From: Paenibacillus cookii
GTDB lineage: Bacteria > Bacillota > Bacilli > Paenibacillales > Paenibacillaceae
Reading direction: 5' to 3'
Assembly (NCBI RefSeq): GCF_018333375.1
Contig: NZ_BORW01000013.1
Location: 1 to 64,000, forward strand
DNA: 64,000 nt
The notes under the pieces were generated by a model. It was not told the DNA's origin. It was given only the letters and a program-made list of their open reading frames with translations, and searched no databases. Position numbers and translations under genes: made by a program. Shown piece by piece: positions 52,083 to 61,279 of the stretch. Positions within the stretch are counted from its first letter, which is position 1, and every line of letters starts with the position of its first letter.

Positions 52083-53342
52083 GTGAATATTATCGACGAG
52101 CTTGAATGGCGCGATGCCATCAATCAGCAGACGGACGCCGAAGGCCTCCGGGAATTGACGAGCCAAAAATCGGTCTCGTTGTACTGCGGGGTGGACCCGA
52201 CCGGCGACAGCATGCATATCGGCCACTTGATCCCGTTTATGGTGCTGAAGCGGTTCCAGCTTGCCGGCCATCGCCCGGTGATTTTGATCGGCGGGGCCAC
52301 CGGCACGATCGGCGATCCGAGCGGGCGTCAAACGGAGCGTTCGCTGCAATCGCTGGAACAAGTGCAGGCCAACGTGGACGCGCTGACCGCGCAGCTGAAA
52401 AAATTGTTCATGACCGAAGGCGACAATCAAATCCGGTTCGTCAACAACTACGACTGGACGCATCAAATCAACGTCATCGAATTTTTGCGCGATTACGGCA
52501 AAAACTTCAGCATCAACGCGATGCTTGCGAAGGATGTCGTGGCCAGCCGGCTTGAAAGCGGCATTTCCTTTACCGAATTTTCGTACCAAATCCTGCAGTC
52601 GCTCGATTTCCTCCATCTGTACCGGCATGAGGACGTGCAGCTGCAAATCGGCGGCTCCGACCAATGGGGCAACATCACGAGCGGGCTGGACCTCATCCGC
52701 AAAAAGGAAGGGCCCGAAGCGAAAGCGTTCGGCTTGACGATTCCGCTGATGCTCAAAGCCGACGGCACGAAATTCGGCAAAACGGCGGGCGGCGCAATCT
52801 GGCTGGATCCGAACAAAACGACGCCGTTCGAGTTCTACCAGTTCTGGGCGAACACCGACGACCGCGACGTCGTGAAATATTTGAAATACTTTACGTTCCT
52901 GTCCAAAGAAGAAATCGAGGAGCTCGCGCGCAAGGTCGAAACCGAGCCGCATAAACGCGAAGCCCAAAAAGCGCTGGCCGAAGAGATGACCCGGTTCGTT
53001 CACGGCGAGGAGCTGCTGGAGCAGGCCAAGCGCATTACGGCCGCTTTGTTCAGCGGCGACATCAAATCGCTGACCGCCGATGAAATCGAGCAGGGCTTCA
53101 AAGAAATGCCGACGTTCGAAGCGGCGAAGGAATCGAAAAACATCGTCGACTGGCTGGTCGATCTGGGCATCGAGCCGTCCAAACGACAGGCGCGCGAGGA
53201 TATCAACAACGGCGCCATTTCGATGAACGGCGAGCGGGTGACGGACTTGACGCTGGAAGTGACGGCGGATCACGCGATCGGCGGCCGGTTTATCATCATC
53301 CGGAAAGGCAAGAAAAACTACAGCCTGGTGAAAATGTCATAG
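52083..53342 (+). CDS. tyrS: Tyrosyl-tRNA synthetase
   Basis: The 419-residue product is the standard bacterial TyrRS, charging tRNA-Tyr. Class I signatures are HIGH (DSMHIGHLIPF) and the KMSKS-equivalent KFGKT; the tyrosine site is seen in LYCGVDPTG and SYQILQSLDFLHLY, and an S4 RNA-binding domain ends the chain (KRQAREDINNGAISMNGERV). Start GTG behind AAGGGAG. Expression is set by the T-box leader upstream. A terminator follows. Confidence 0.98.
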   Translation: MNIIDELEWRDAINQQTDAEGLRELTSQKSVSLYCGVDPTGDSMHIGHLIPFMVLKRFQLAGHRPVILIGGATGTIGDPSGRQTERSLQSLEQVQANVDALTAQLKKLFMTEGDNQIRFVNNYDWTHQINVIEFLRDYGKNFSINAMLAKDVVASRLESGISFTEFSYQILQSLDFLHLYRHEDVQLQIGGSDQWGNITSGLDLIRKKEGPEAKAFGLTIPLMLKADGTKFGKTAGGAIWLDPNKTTPFEFYQFWANTDDRDVVKYLKYFTFLSKEEIEELARKVETEPHKREAQKALAEEMTRFVHGEELLEQAKRITAALFSGDIKSLTADEIEQGFKEMPTFEAAKESKNIVDWLVDLGIEPSKRQAREDINNGAISMNGERVTDLTLEVTADHAIGGRFIIIRKGKKNYSLVKMS

Positions 53343-53357
53343 AGCATCTATTTGCGG

Positions 53358-53389
53358 AAGCTTCCCTTGAAAATCAAGGGGAGCTTTTT
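53358..53389 (+). terminator. Terminator of tyrS
   Basis: AAGCT-CCCTTGA pairs with TCAAGGGGAGCTT around AAA, followed by TTT. Confidence 0.85.
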
Positions 53390-53485
53390 GCGTTTTGAGG
53401 AGAGGACGCGCCGCCGGGGCTCGCTGCATAAAAAGCCGGATCGGTCGCACACTTAAGACAAGATGATACTATAAAAGTGGTGACC

Positions 53486-54190
53486 ATGTTGCGGCCAAAG
53501 ATCCATAGATTAGCTGTTCGAATCTTGAAGTTAGGGTTGGCGGTTTGCTGGATAGGGGGCGTTCAAACCGAGTCCGCTTTTGCCGAACCGTCGCTGCCGA
53601 TCGTTGCGGATGAAGGGGAATTCGCCATCGAGGTTTATCCCGACAAACATCGGCTTATCGTCAAGAAAAAGGGCTTGATCGTCAAGAAATATGCCGTCGC
53701 GGTTGGAAACCCCTCCACCCCAACCCCGATCGGAGAATACAAAGTGGTTTACAAAGGAACAAACTGGGGACCGGCTTTCGGCCCCAGATGGCTTGGATTA
53801 AACGTTCCTTGGGGCATTTACGGCATTCACGGCACCAATAAAGCCTATTCCATCGGCCAGCACACAAGCCACGGCTGCGTCCGCATGAACAACGCCGACG
53901 TGATTCGTTTGTACGACATGATTCCGATCGGGACGAAAGTCACGATTCACGGCCATGTCTTGGGCGAACCGCAACAAAATCCGAGAGACCTCGCCGAAGG
54001 CGACGTCGGCGGGGACGTGCAGCTCATCCAATCCCGCCTGAAAAGCGCGGGATACTTTCATGGCGCATGCGACGGAAGGTTCGGCCCCGGGACCACCGCC
54101 GCCGTCAAAAGATTCCAGCGCGAACGTCAATGGAGGCAGGACGGCGTCGTTTCGCGGAAAATTTACGAGGAGCTCGGATTGTGGGAGTAA
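53486..54190 (+). CDS. L,D-transpeptidase (YkuD) with peptidoglycan-binding domain
   Basis: The roughly 234-residue product has a signal peptide (about 1-33, ending ESAFA), a YkuD catalytic domain (about 42-165) with H115 and the motif HTSHGCVRMNN holding the catalytic C131, and a C-terminal PG_binding_1 domain (about 172-232, IQSRLKSAGYFHGACDGRFG). It makes or exchanges cross-links in the cell wall outside the membrane. The ATG at 53486 is favoured over an upstream GTG, as it gives a normal signal peptide. Expression is probably from its own promoter. Confidence 0.95.
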   Translation: MLRPKIHRLAVRILKLGLAVCWIGGVQTESAFAEPSLPIVADEGEFAIEVYPDKHRLIVKKKGLIVKKYAVAVGNPSTPTPIGEYKVVYKGTNWGPAFGPRWLGLNVPWGIYGIHGTNKAYSIGQHTSHGCVRMNNADVIRLYDMIPIGTKVTIHGHVLGEPQQNPRDLAEGDVGGDVQLIQSRLKSAGYFHGACDGRFGPGTTAAVKRFQRERQWRQDGVVSRKIYEELGLWE

Positions 54191-54291
54191 ACTGGATGGT
54201 TCAAACGGGCGGGTCAATGGATGGTGTCAGGACCCGGCCGTTTGATTATAATGAGACATGTTCAGGTAGGACCCATGGTAGGAGGGGAAAG

Positions 54292-54498
54292 ATGTTCTGG
54301 TTATTGGTGATGGCCGTGCTCGTGATGGCGGCCGGTTTTGTCGCAACCATGATGATCGGGCAATCGAAGAGCAATAAAGAAAGCGATCCGAATTATTTCA
54401 AGCACACGGGGAAAAAGTGGGGGCGCCTCAGCGGAATTTATGTCGCCTGCATCATCGTGCTTGCCGTCATCATGATTATGGTTGGAACGGGCAAATAA
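54292..54498 (+). CDS. Small two-helix membrane protein
   Basis: The 68-residue product starts at ATG behind GGAGGGGAAAG. It has two membrane segments (about 2-22, FWLLVMAVLVMAAGFVATMM; about 46-64, GIYVACIIVLAVIMIMVG) joined by a polar, basic linker (QSKSNKESDPNYFKHTGKKW). I do not recognise the family. The good ribosome site, position before a strong terminator and clear membrane pattern support a real gene. It shares no promoter features with the neighbours. Confidence 0.7.
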   Translation: MFWLLVMAVLVMAAGFVATMMIGQSKSNKESDPNYFKHTGKKWGRLSGIYVACIIVLAVIMIMVGTGK

Positions 54499-54513
54499 TA
54501 AAAGGACACATGG

Positions 54514-54549
54514 AAAAACGGCCGCGCTTCTAGAAGCGCGGCCGTTTTT
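54514..54549. terminator. Bidirectional terminator
   Basis: A 36-base perfect palindrome (centre TCTAGA) with five A's and five T's at its ends serves the small membrane protein gene and the convergent MocR gene. Confidence 0.95.
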
Positions 54550-56011
54550 ATTTTGCTTTCTTTACGGTCGGGAACGAATCGGTCAATCCGCGCAGAGCTT
54601 CGGCGAATTTCGCGATTCCCGGGCCGATCTCTTCCGCTTTTGCCCGTCCGAACGTGAACCTGACGTACCCCGAATCGGAGCCGTACACGCTGCCCGGCAC
54701 GAACACGACCCCCTTTTTGATTGCCTCTTCCAGCAGCTTGGCATCGCTCACGCTTGGAACGAGTCGGCACCACAGGTGGATGCCGCCCTGCGGAACATGA
54801 AAACGGACGGAATCCGGCAGTTCTTGCTGAAGAGCCTCGACGAGCAGGTCCCGCTTCCGCCGGAGCTGCGTGCGCAAACGATGCAGATGCGGTTCGAAAT
54901 AAGGCGATTCCAGGAACCGGGCCGCAACCTGCTGCGGTATGACGCTGAGTCCGAAATCCATTTGCTGCCTGGCATCCGCAAGCCGTTCCACGATGGAATG
55001 GGGGGCGACCATCCAGCCGACGCGCAGGCCGGCAGCGGCCATTTTGCTAAAAGAGCCGATATGCAGGATCGAGCCGACCCGATCCATGGATTTCAGCGGC
55101 GAACGGGGGATGCCTTCATAATCCGTCAAGCTGTAGGGATCGTCCTCCACGATCGGCAGGCCGAGTTCGCTTGCGACTTCCAGCAGCGCCCCGCGCCGGT
55201 CGTCCGACAAAAGCGTCCCCGTCGGATTTTGGAAATTCGGGTTGACGAATATCATTTTGATGCGGTGTTTTTTGTGCAGCGAGCGGATCTCCTCCGGCAG
55301 GATCCCCTCCTCGTCGGCCGGGAGGCGGACCAGCCGGAGCCCTGCGGACTGGAACATCGGCAGCGAATAGTGATACGACGGATCTTCGATCGCCACCGCG
55401 TCCCCGGGAGACAATAAACATTGCGTGATCAAATAAAGCGACTGCTGGGATCCCGAAGTGATCAAAATCGACGATTCCGTCGCCTGGATTCCGCGGTACC
55501 GGTCCAGGTACGATGCGACGGCTTGCCTTAAAGGCATATATCCTTGCGGGTGGCCGTACCCCAGGTATGAAGGATAGGGATTAGTTCCCATCAGTTCGGT
55601 CATTTCCTCGATCGGCGCCAAATCCGCGGACAACTCTCCGCTGGCAAAATCGATCAGCGCCGGGTTTTGCTGAAGCGCTTCGCGTATGCGCCGCAAAAAC
55701 GGCAGGTTCGGCAAAAAACTCCCGCCTTCGGCATACCGCTTCCAGTTCGGGGTATGTTTGGGCACGGCCCCCCATTTGAATTTGCTTACCCGCGTCCCGC
55801 TCCCCGGCCGGCTTTCGATAATCCCCATGGAGCGAAGCTCGCCGAATGCCAAAATGACGGTGCTACGGTTGACCCCAAGCTGTTCGGCCAGTTTCCTTTC
55901 GGACGGAAGCAGGCTCCCCGGAGGAAATTCGCCGTAAGAAATCCGCTGCTCGAGATGATCCGCAATTTGTTCGTAGAGCGGTTTTGGGTTATGTCGGTCG
56001 GGCTTCCACAT
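54548..56011 (-). CDS. MocR-family regulator (GntR helix-turn-helix fused to aminotransferase-like domain)
   Basis: The roughly 487-residue product has a GntR winged helix (about 10-75: PLYEQIADHLEQRI, LPSERKLAEQLGVNRSTVILAFGEL) and a fold-type I aminotransferase domain (about 100-480) with the pyridoxal-phosphate lysine K323 in HIGSFSKMAAAGLRVGW. MocR proteins such as PdxR and GabR sense amino compounds or pyridoxal phosphate. The ATG at 56011 has AGGAAGTGAG before it; an upstream ATG at 56062 lacks one. No target operon is adjacent on this strand. Confidence 0.93.
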   Translation of the reverse strand: MWKPDRHNPKPLYEQIADHLEQRISYGEFPPGSLLPSERKLAEQLGVNRSTVILAFGELRSMGIIESRPGSGTRVSKFKWGAVPKHTPNWKRYAEGGSFLPNLPFLRRIREALQQNPALIDFASGELSADLAPIEEMTELMGTNPYPSYLGYGHPQGYMPLRQAVASYLDRYRGIQATESSILITSGSQQSLYLITQCLLSPGDAVAIEDPSYHYSLPMFQSAGLRLVRLPADEEGILPEEIRSLHKKHRIKMIFVNPNFQNPTGTLLSDDRRGALLEVASELGLPIVEDDPYSLTDYEGIPRSPLKSMDRVGSILHIGSFSKMAAAGLRVGWMVAPHSIVERLADARQQMDFGLSVIPQQVAARFLESPYFEPHLHRLRTQLRRKRDLLVEALQQELPDSVRFHVPQGGIHLWCRLVPSVSDAKLLEEAIKKGVVFVPGSVYGSDSGYVRFTFGRAKAEEIGPGIAKFAEALRGLTDSFPTVKKAK

Positions 56012-56579
56012 CGTTTTCTCACTTCCTACGGCAAATAATAACTTGTCTTTGCTTATTATCATACCATCTGCCCGCGAAAAATCAGGATGCCTTTTTAACG
56101 TAAGGTTGACAATTCTTTGCCCGTTCGGCGGGAGGACGGCGCGCGGCGGTCTTTCTGCGTGGCTGCAGGCTTGGAGCCGAGGCCTTTTTTAGGCATAAAG
56201 AGGGGGGACAACCATTCAAAAAATTCGGCATATTCGCTCCACGAAACGGGGGAGGAGGGCTAGAGACATCGGCGCATAGGCGCTTTACAAGAAAATTATG
56301 GTTTGATAGAATGGCACTATTCAATTGTTAACCATTGTTAATATAATTGGTTGACGATTTGAAAGGGATCAAGCTGTTCGACGTGAACGGCCGGCGGTCG
56401 TCTTGATGCCCGCTTGTCAGCGCCGAAGCCGAGCTTGAAGCGATGACCGGCATCGGCACGGTGAACCATACGGTTCGGACCGCCGCTTATCTTCGGCTGC
56501 GCGGCACCGCCCGGAAAACGATCCGGCTGGAACCGGTCAGAGCGGTTTTATCCATAACATGATGAGGGGGATTCATTCC
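56012..56579. other. Regulatory gap of about 570 bases between MocR and bioB genes
   Basis: It includes the BirA-type operator at 56324-56358 and about 220 bases of leader to bioB. In the leader (56408-56562) a frame without stops reads like coding DNA with no recognisable product. Other frames here, such as a minus-strand one at 56082-56324, look like chance. Confidence 0.6.
56324..56358 (+). promoter_or_regulatory. BirA-type biotin operator with internal -10 element
   Basis: ATTGTTAACC, 15 bases, GGTTGACGAT fits the known biotin-repressor site (TTGTTAACC-N15-GGTTAACAA) with two changes in the right arm. A TATAAT at 56342-56347 lies in the spacer, so BirA bound with biotinyl-AMP would block transcription. 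Confidence 0.75.
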
Positions 56580-57575
56580 ATGAGCATGATTTCGGTCAAC
56601 CCGTGGCGGGAGCTTGCCCAAAAAGCGCTGAACGGAGAACGGATATCGATGGAGGAGGCTCTGGCGGTGCTCCGATCCGACGACGATGAACTGCTGCCGA
56701 TCCTGCAGGCGGCTTTTGAGGTGCGAAAGCATTACTACGGAAAAAAAGTGAAGCTGAATATGATCATTAACGCCAAAAGCGGCCTTTGTCCCGAAAATTG
56801 CGGGTATTGCTCGCAATCGATCGTATCGACGGCGCCGATCGAAAAATACACCCTCCTGGACAAGGAAACGCTGCTAGCCGGGGCGCGCGAAGCCATGTCG
56901 CGCAAGGCGGGAACGTACTGCATCGTCGCTTCCGGCAGAGGCCCGACGGACCGGGAGCTGGATCAGGTGGTCGATGCGGTCAAGGAAATCCGGGAAACGA
57001 TGCCGCTCAAAATTTGCGCCTGCCTGGGCCTGCTGAAGGAAGGCCAGGCCGAACGCCTTGCGGAGGCGGGCGTGCACCGGTACAACCACAATCTGAATAC
57101 CAGCCGAACGAACTATCCATCGATTACGACGACGCATACCTACGACCAGCGCGTGGAGACGGTGGAGAAGGTAAAATCTCACGGGATGTCCCCTTGTTCC
57201 GGCGTTATTATCGGCATGGGGGAAACCGACGGCGAAATCGCCGAAATGGCGTACGCGCTTCGGGAGCTGGACGCCGATTCGATTCCGGTCAACTTCCTGA
57301 ATGCCATACCCGGGACTCCGCTGGAAAACGCGGGACGCACGGCGCCGGTCAAAGCGCTCAAGGTGTTGGCGTTATTCCGGTTCATTTGCCCGTCAAAAGA
57401 AATCCGCGTCGCCGGGGGGCGCGAGGTCAACCTTCGTTCCCTGCAGCCGCTGGCGTTGTATGCCGCCAATTCGCTTTTTGTCGGCGATTATTTGACGACG
57501 GCAGGCCAGGAAGTTACGGCGGATCACCAGATCATCGAGGATTTGGGATTCGAGATCGAGCTGAATGCCCTGTAA
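56580..57575 (+). CDS. bioB: Biotin synthase (radical SAM)
   Basis: The 331-residue product inserts sulfur into dethiobiotin. The radical SAM cluster motif is C70, C74 and C77 in SGLCPENCGYCSQS; further BioB segments are YHRYNHNLNTSRTNY-like (VHRYNHNLNTSRTNYPSI), GVIIGMGETDGEI and PVNFLNAIPGTPLE. GAGGGGG at 56564-56570 points to the ATG at 56580. It is the only biotin gene seen, 570 bases from MocR. It stands behind the operator at 56324-56358. An equal alternative is a close BioB paralogue, but the operator supports the classical role. Confidence 0.95.
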   Translation: MSMISVNPWRELAQKALNGERISMEEALAVLRSDDDELLPILQAAFEVRKHYYGKKVKLNMIINAKSGLCPENCGYCSQSIVSTAPIEKYTLLDKETLLAGAREAMSRKAGTYCIVASGRGPTDRELDQVVDAVKEIRETMPLKICACLGLLKEGQAERLAEAGVHRYNHNLNTSRTNYPSITTTHTYDQRVETVEKVKSHGMSPCSGVIIGMGETDGEIAEMAYALRELDADSIPVNFLNAIPGTPLENAGRTAPVKALKVLALFRFICPSKEIRVAGGREVNLRSLQPLALYAANSLFVGDYLTTAGQEVTADHQIIEDLGFEIELNAL

Positions 57576-57893
57576 AGGCCCGAGTTTCTAACGGATTGGG
57601 TCTTCGCAAACGGTTTGCCGAAATGTATAATGTTTACGAGGAGCGGTTCAGCATGCCTGGAGGCGTTGCTGCAACGTACGATATTCTTTGGATGCAAGCG
57701 GCGGCCGACCGAAAAAACGGCTTCACCGGGGGTTCACGACTTTGTTCGGCGGATCCCCGGTTTATACATACAACATTTGAAAACGGTTACAAGTCCCTTT
57801 TTGATGACGGCCGCCGGCTCATGAATGCTCGATTGCGCTTCTGCTCCATGCTCCCATTGTCTTTCAAAAATTGAATCGGCGGGGTGAACGTTA
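57576..57893. other. Gap of about 320 bases between bioB and the lyase gene
   Basis: It contains a possible promoter (TTCGCA at 57603, 17 bases, TATAAT at 57626-57631), a GCAAACGGTTTGC palindrome at 57606-57618, and a cre site at 57778-57791. A 73-codon frame (57652-57873) behind GAGGAG is open but looks like chance sequence. Confidence 0.5.
57778..57791 (+). promoter_or_regulatory. CcpA cre site before the PL8 gene
   Basis: TGAAAACGGTTACA matches the cre consensus TGWAARCGYTWNCW at 13 of 14 positions. It lies about 100 bases before the lyase start, so carbon-source repression is likely. Confidence 0.55.
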
Positions 57894-60800
57894 GTGAGGA
57901 AAATCAGTGTACTTTTGGCTGTCAGCATGTTTTTGTTTTTATTTTCTCCCGGGAATTTCGGGGCATCGGATCAAAAAGCGCGGGCCGGGACGGCCAACTT
58001 GCTGGCCAACGGTGGTTTTGAGCAGACGGCCTCCACGCCGGACGCCAGCTGGAGCGGCGTGACCAGCCCGGCTCCGGCCTATTGGGCATTATGGATACCG
58101 ACGGGAAGCGGCAAAGCCCCGAACCAGACCGCACGCGTGTACTTGGATTCAACCACGCGCCATGAAGGCATGCAGTCGATCGCCTTCGACGCGTTCGAAA
58201 CGAGCAGGATATCCGTCAACCAAAAAGTGACGAACATTGCCGCGGGGAAATCCTACAAATTAAGCATGTGGGTGAAAACGGAGAACGTGATCGGCACCGG
58301 GGCCTACTTCAGGACGCAGTTTTACAATACAAGCAAAGTCGGGGACGGGCCGGCTTCGGCCAAGCTGCTGGGCACCAACGATTGGACGCTGCAGCAGGTC
58401 TACATGACCATTCCCGCAGGCGTGACGAAGCTGGTCATCGAACCGTTTCTCGAGACCGGAACGGGGAAGGTCTGGTTCGACGGCGTTGTTTTGGAGGAAT
58501 ATGACGGGATCACGGGGCTGGCGCTGGATCAAATTGCCGTATCGATGGGGGTCGGGGAATCCTTGACGCTTGGATTGACGATGACGCCGGCCGATGCGGC
58601 GGATCAAACGGTCGTCTGGAGTTCAAGCAACCCGGATGCGGTTGCCGTGGATTCCGCGGGGAAACTTTCGGCGATCGCGGCCGGTACGGCAACGATCACG
58701 GCAGCCACGCCGGACGGAAGCGTCAAAGCGCAATGCCTGGTGAACGTCGAATCGGCCGAAACAGCCGAAGCTTACCGCCAATTGCGGTTCAAATGGGTTG
58801 AAAAATTAACGGGCGGTTCCGGGAACCTTGGCGGTGACCCGAACGTAAGGGAGGCCGTCGCCAGCATCGACGACAGCGTTTCGAATGACGCCGGCAGCGG
58901 GTATTTGGATCTTTTGAACCAAACGGAAGGCCGGACCTATTTGTGGAACGACTTGAAGAGCCCGACGGACTCGGCGCAAATTTCAAGCGCCTACGGCAGA
59001 ATCCGGACGATGGCCGTCGCTTATTCCACGCCAAGCTCCAGGCTTTACCATAACGCCGGATTAAGGGACGCGATCGTCGGCGCTTTGGACTGGATGTACG
59101 CAAACCGTTACAACGAGAGGAAAAGCGCCTACGGGAACTGGTGGGATTGGGAGATCGGCGCCCCGCAAATTTTGAACGATGCCGTCGCGCTGATGTACGA
59201 CGAGCTGACGCCGCAGCAAATCGCCAATTACATGAAGGCTGTCGATGCGTTTGATCCCGATCCGAAAAAAGGCACCGTGCTGGGCGTCAAAGGTACAAAC
59301 ATGACCGGCGCCAATTTGCTGGACAAAGCGCTTGTCGTCACCGTTCGCGGAGTCATCGGCAAAAACAGCGCGAAAATCACGCTCGGCCGGGATGCCATCG
59401 GACCGGAATTTGCTTACGCGAGCCATGGGGACGGGGTGTACAAGGACGGATCGCTCGTTCAGCACTCGAATATCGCTTACACCGCGGGATACGGGGCCGT
59501 CTGGCTCAGCCGCGCCGCCGACATGACGTACCTGTTGAACGGATCGCCGTGGCCGGTGACGGATCCGAACGTAAACAACGTATACCGCTGGGTAACGGAT
59601 ACGTTCGAGCCCGTTATTTATAAAGGGTTGTACATGGACATGGTGAACGGCAGGGGGATATCCCGGGAAGGATCGGGCAGCGCCCGCGGCACGATCGTCA
59701 CGCTTCTGCGGCTTGCCGAAGGGGCGCCGGCGGACGTCGCCGCCTCCATCAAAAGCATGGCCAAGGAATGGATCAGCAAAGACACGACGTATGCCGACTA
59801 TTACGCCGGTTTGCCCGTCTACGACTTGATCCTTGTGAAGCAGCTGATGAACGATGCGGCGGTTCAGCCGCGCGGCGAACTGGTCAAAAGCCGGGTGTTT
59901 GCCGGCATGGACCGCGTCGCGCATTTGCGGGAGGGGTACGGGTTCGGGCTGAGCCTGTTTTCCAACCGCATCTCCGCATTCGAAAAAGGAAACAACGAAA
60001 ACTTGAAAGGCTGGTATACGGGAATCGGCATGACCTACGTCTATGACCGGGACCTGAAGCAATTCCGGGACGGCTTTTGGCCGACCGTGAACTCGTTCCG
60101 CCTCCCCGGCACGACGACGGACGGATCGGGAGAAGGGATGATCCCCGGAGAATGGAAAAGCTACATGAACACCAAAACATGGGTCGGCGGGACCTCGATC
60201 GACGGCCTTTACAGCGCGGCCGGCATGGATTTTTCCCTGTCGCAGGTCACGGGAAGCAGCCTTACGGGGAAAAAGTCGTGGTTCATGTTCGACGACGAAA
60301 TCGTCGCGCTGGGCGCGGGGATCACGAGCACGACGGCCGGACCCAAACCGGTCGAAACGATCGTCGACAACCGAAAGCTAAACGCGGCCGGCGACAACGC
60401 GCTTACGGTCAACGGCGCAAGGCAGCCGGACGGCCTCGACTGGTCCGAAACGCTTAGCGGCGTCAAATGGGCGCATCTTGCGGGCAACGTGCCGGGTTCG
60501 GACATGGGCTATTATTTCCCCGGCGCCCCGCAGCTTTACGCTTTGCGCGAATCCCGAACGGGATCATGGAGCCAAATCAACAGCGGCCAGTCCAAAACGC
60601 CGATCACTCGTAATTACTTCAGCCTGGCGTTCGAACATGGAACGAAACCCGCGAACGCGAGTTATGCCTATGTCCTGCTCCCCGGCAAAGACGCCGCCGC
60701 CACGGCAGCGTACAGCAGCAATCCTCAGGTCGAAATCATGAGCAATACGGCCGAGCTGCAGGCCGTCAAGCAAAAAAGGCTCGGCATGACCGCAGCCAAC

Positions 60801-61130
60801 TTCTGGGTCCCGGGGACGATCGGTACGATCACCGCCAAAAATCCGGCGTCGGTCATGCTGAAGCAGACCGGCGGAGAGATTACACTGGCCTTGTCGGACC
60901 CGACCCAGCAGCAGAGCACGATCACGGTCGAGCTTCGCCAAGCCGGCCTTTCGCCGGTCGCGAAAGACGACTCGGTTCAGGTGGCGCAAAATGGCGGCAT
61001 AACAACCATCGTGGCGGATGTGAAGGGCTCCATCGGACGAACGCATACCGTGACGTTCCAAAACGTGTTGCCCTCCGCGGGCAGCCATCGGTATTCGGGG
61101 CATGAATGGCCTGCCGGCAAGGAAAATTAA
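57894..61130 (+). CDS. Secreted polysaccharide lyase family 8 (hyaluronate/chondroitin/xanthan lyase type)
   Basis: The 1078-residue product has a signal peptide (about 1-30), a carbohydrate-binding-like beta-sandwich (about 36-200), a bacterial Ig-like Big_2 domain (about 205-285, VVWSSSNPDAVAV), then the PL8 alpha/alpha toroid and C-terminal beta-sandwiches. Catalytic positions match the Streptococcus lyase: N415 in YGNWWDWEIG, H524 and Y533 in VQHSNIAYTAGYG, and the arginine in ISREGSGS. Start GTG behind GGGGTG. It cleaves uronic-acid polymers outside the cell; which of hyaluronan, chondroitin or xanthan is not decidable. No import system for its products is adjacent. Confidence 0.9.
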   Translation: MRKISVLLAVSMFLFLFSPGNFGASDQKARAGTANLLANGGFEQTASTPDASWSGVTSPAPAYWALWIPTGSGKAPNQTARVYLDSTTRHEGMQSIAFDAFETSRISVNQKVTNIAAGKSYKLSMWVKTENVIGTGAYFRTQFYNTSKVGDGPASAKLLGTNDWTLQQVYMTIPAGVTKLVIEPFLETGTGKVWFDGVVLEEYDGITGLALDQIAVSMGVGESLTLGLTMTPADAADQTVVWSSSNPDAVAVDSAGKLSAIAAGTATITAATPDGSVKAQCLVNVESAETAEAYRQLRFKWVEKLTGGSGNLGGDPNVREAVASIDDSVSNDAGSGYLDLLNQTEGRTYLWNDLKSPTDSAQISSAYGRIRTMAVAYSTPSSRLYHNAGLRDAIVGALDWMYANRYNERKSAYGNWWDWEIGAPQILNDAVALMYDELTPQQIANYMKAVDAFDPDPKKGTVLGVKGTNMTGANLLDKALVVTVRGVIGKNSAKITLGRDAIGPEFAYASHGDGVYKDGSLVQHSNIAYTAGYGAVWLSRAADMTYLLNGSPWPVTDPNVNNVYRWVTDTFEPVIYKGLYMDMVNGRGISREGSGSARGTIVTLLRLAEGAPADVAASIKSMAKEWISKDTTYADYYAGLPVYDLILVKQLMNDAAVQPRGELVKSRVFAGMDRVAHLREGYGFGLSLFSNRISAFEKGNNENLKGWYTGIGMTYVYDRDLKQFRDGFWPTVNSFRLPGTTTDGSGEGMIPGEWKSYMNTKTWVGGTSIDGLYSAAGMDFSLSQVTGSSLTGKKSWFMFDDEIVALGAGITSTTAGPKPVETIVDNRKLNAAGDNALTVNGARQPDGLDWSETLSGVKWAHLAGNVPGSDMGYYFPGAPQLYALRESRTGSWSQINSGQSKTPITRNYFSLAFEHGTKPANASYAYVLLPGKDAAATAAYSSNPQVEIMSNTAELQAVKQKRLGMTAANFWVPGTIGTITAKNPASVMLKQTGGEITLALSDPTQQQSTITVELRQAGLSPVAKDDSVQVAQNGGITTIVADVKGSIGRTHTVTFQNVLPSAGSHRYSGHEWPAGKEN

Positions 61131-61279
61131 CGGCCGATCCCCAAAAATTTTGCGCTTGCGGACGGGATCGATGCAGGGGGCGACAGCCCAAAATCAGCCG
61201 GTATTTGGGTAGACGAATATCACGATTTCCATCCATGCGCATATCCTGGAATGAGTTAAAGACGAGGAGTGAAGCCCTG

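Noticed and set aside
57652..57873. A 73-codon frame behind GAGGAG between bioB and the lyase gene
   Set aside because: The composition is not protein-like, it covers the cre site, and it has no recognisable fold; the ribosome site match is probably chance.
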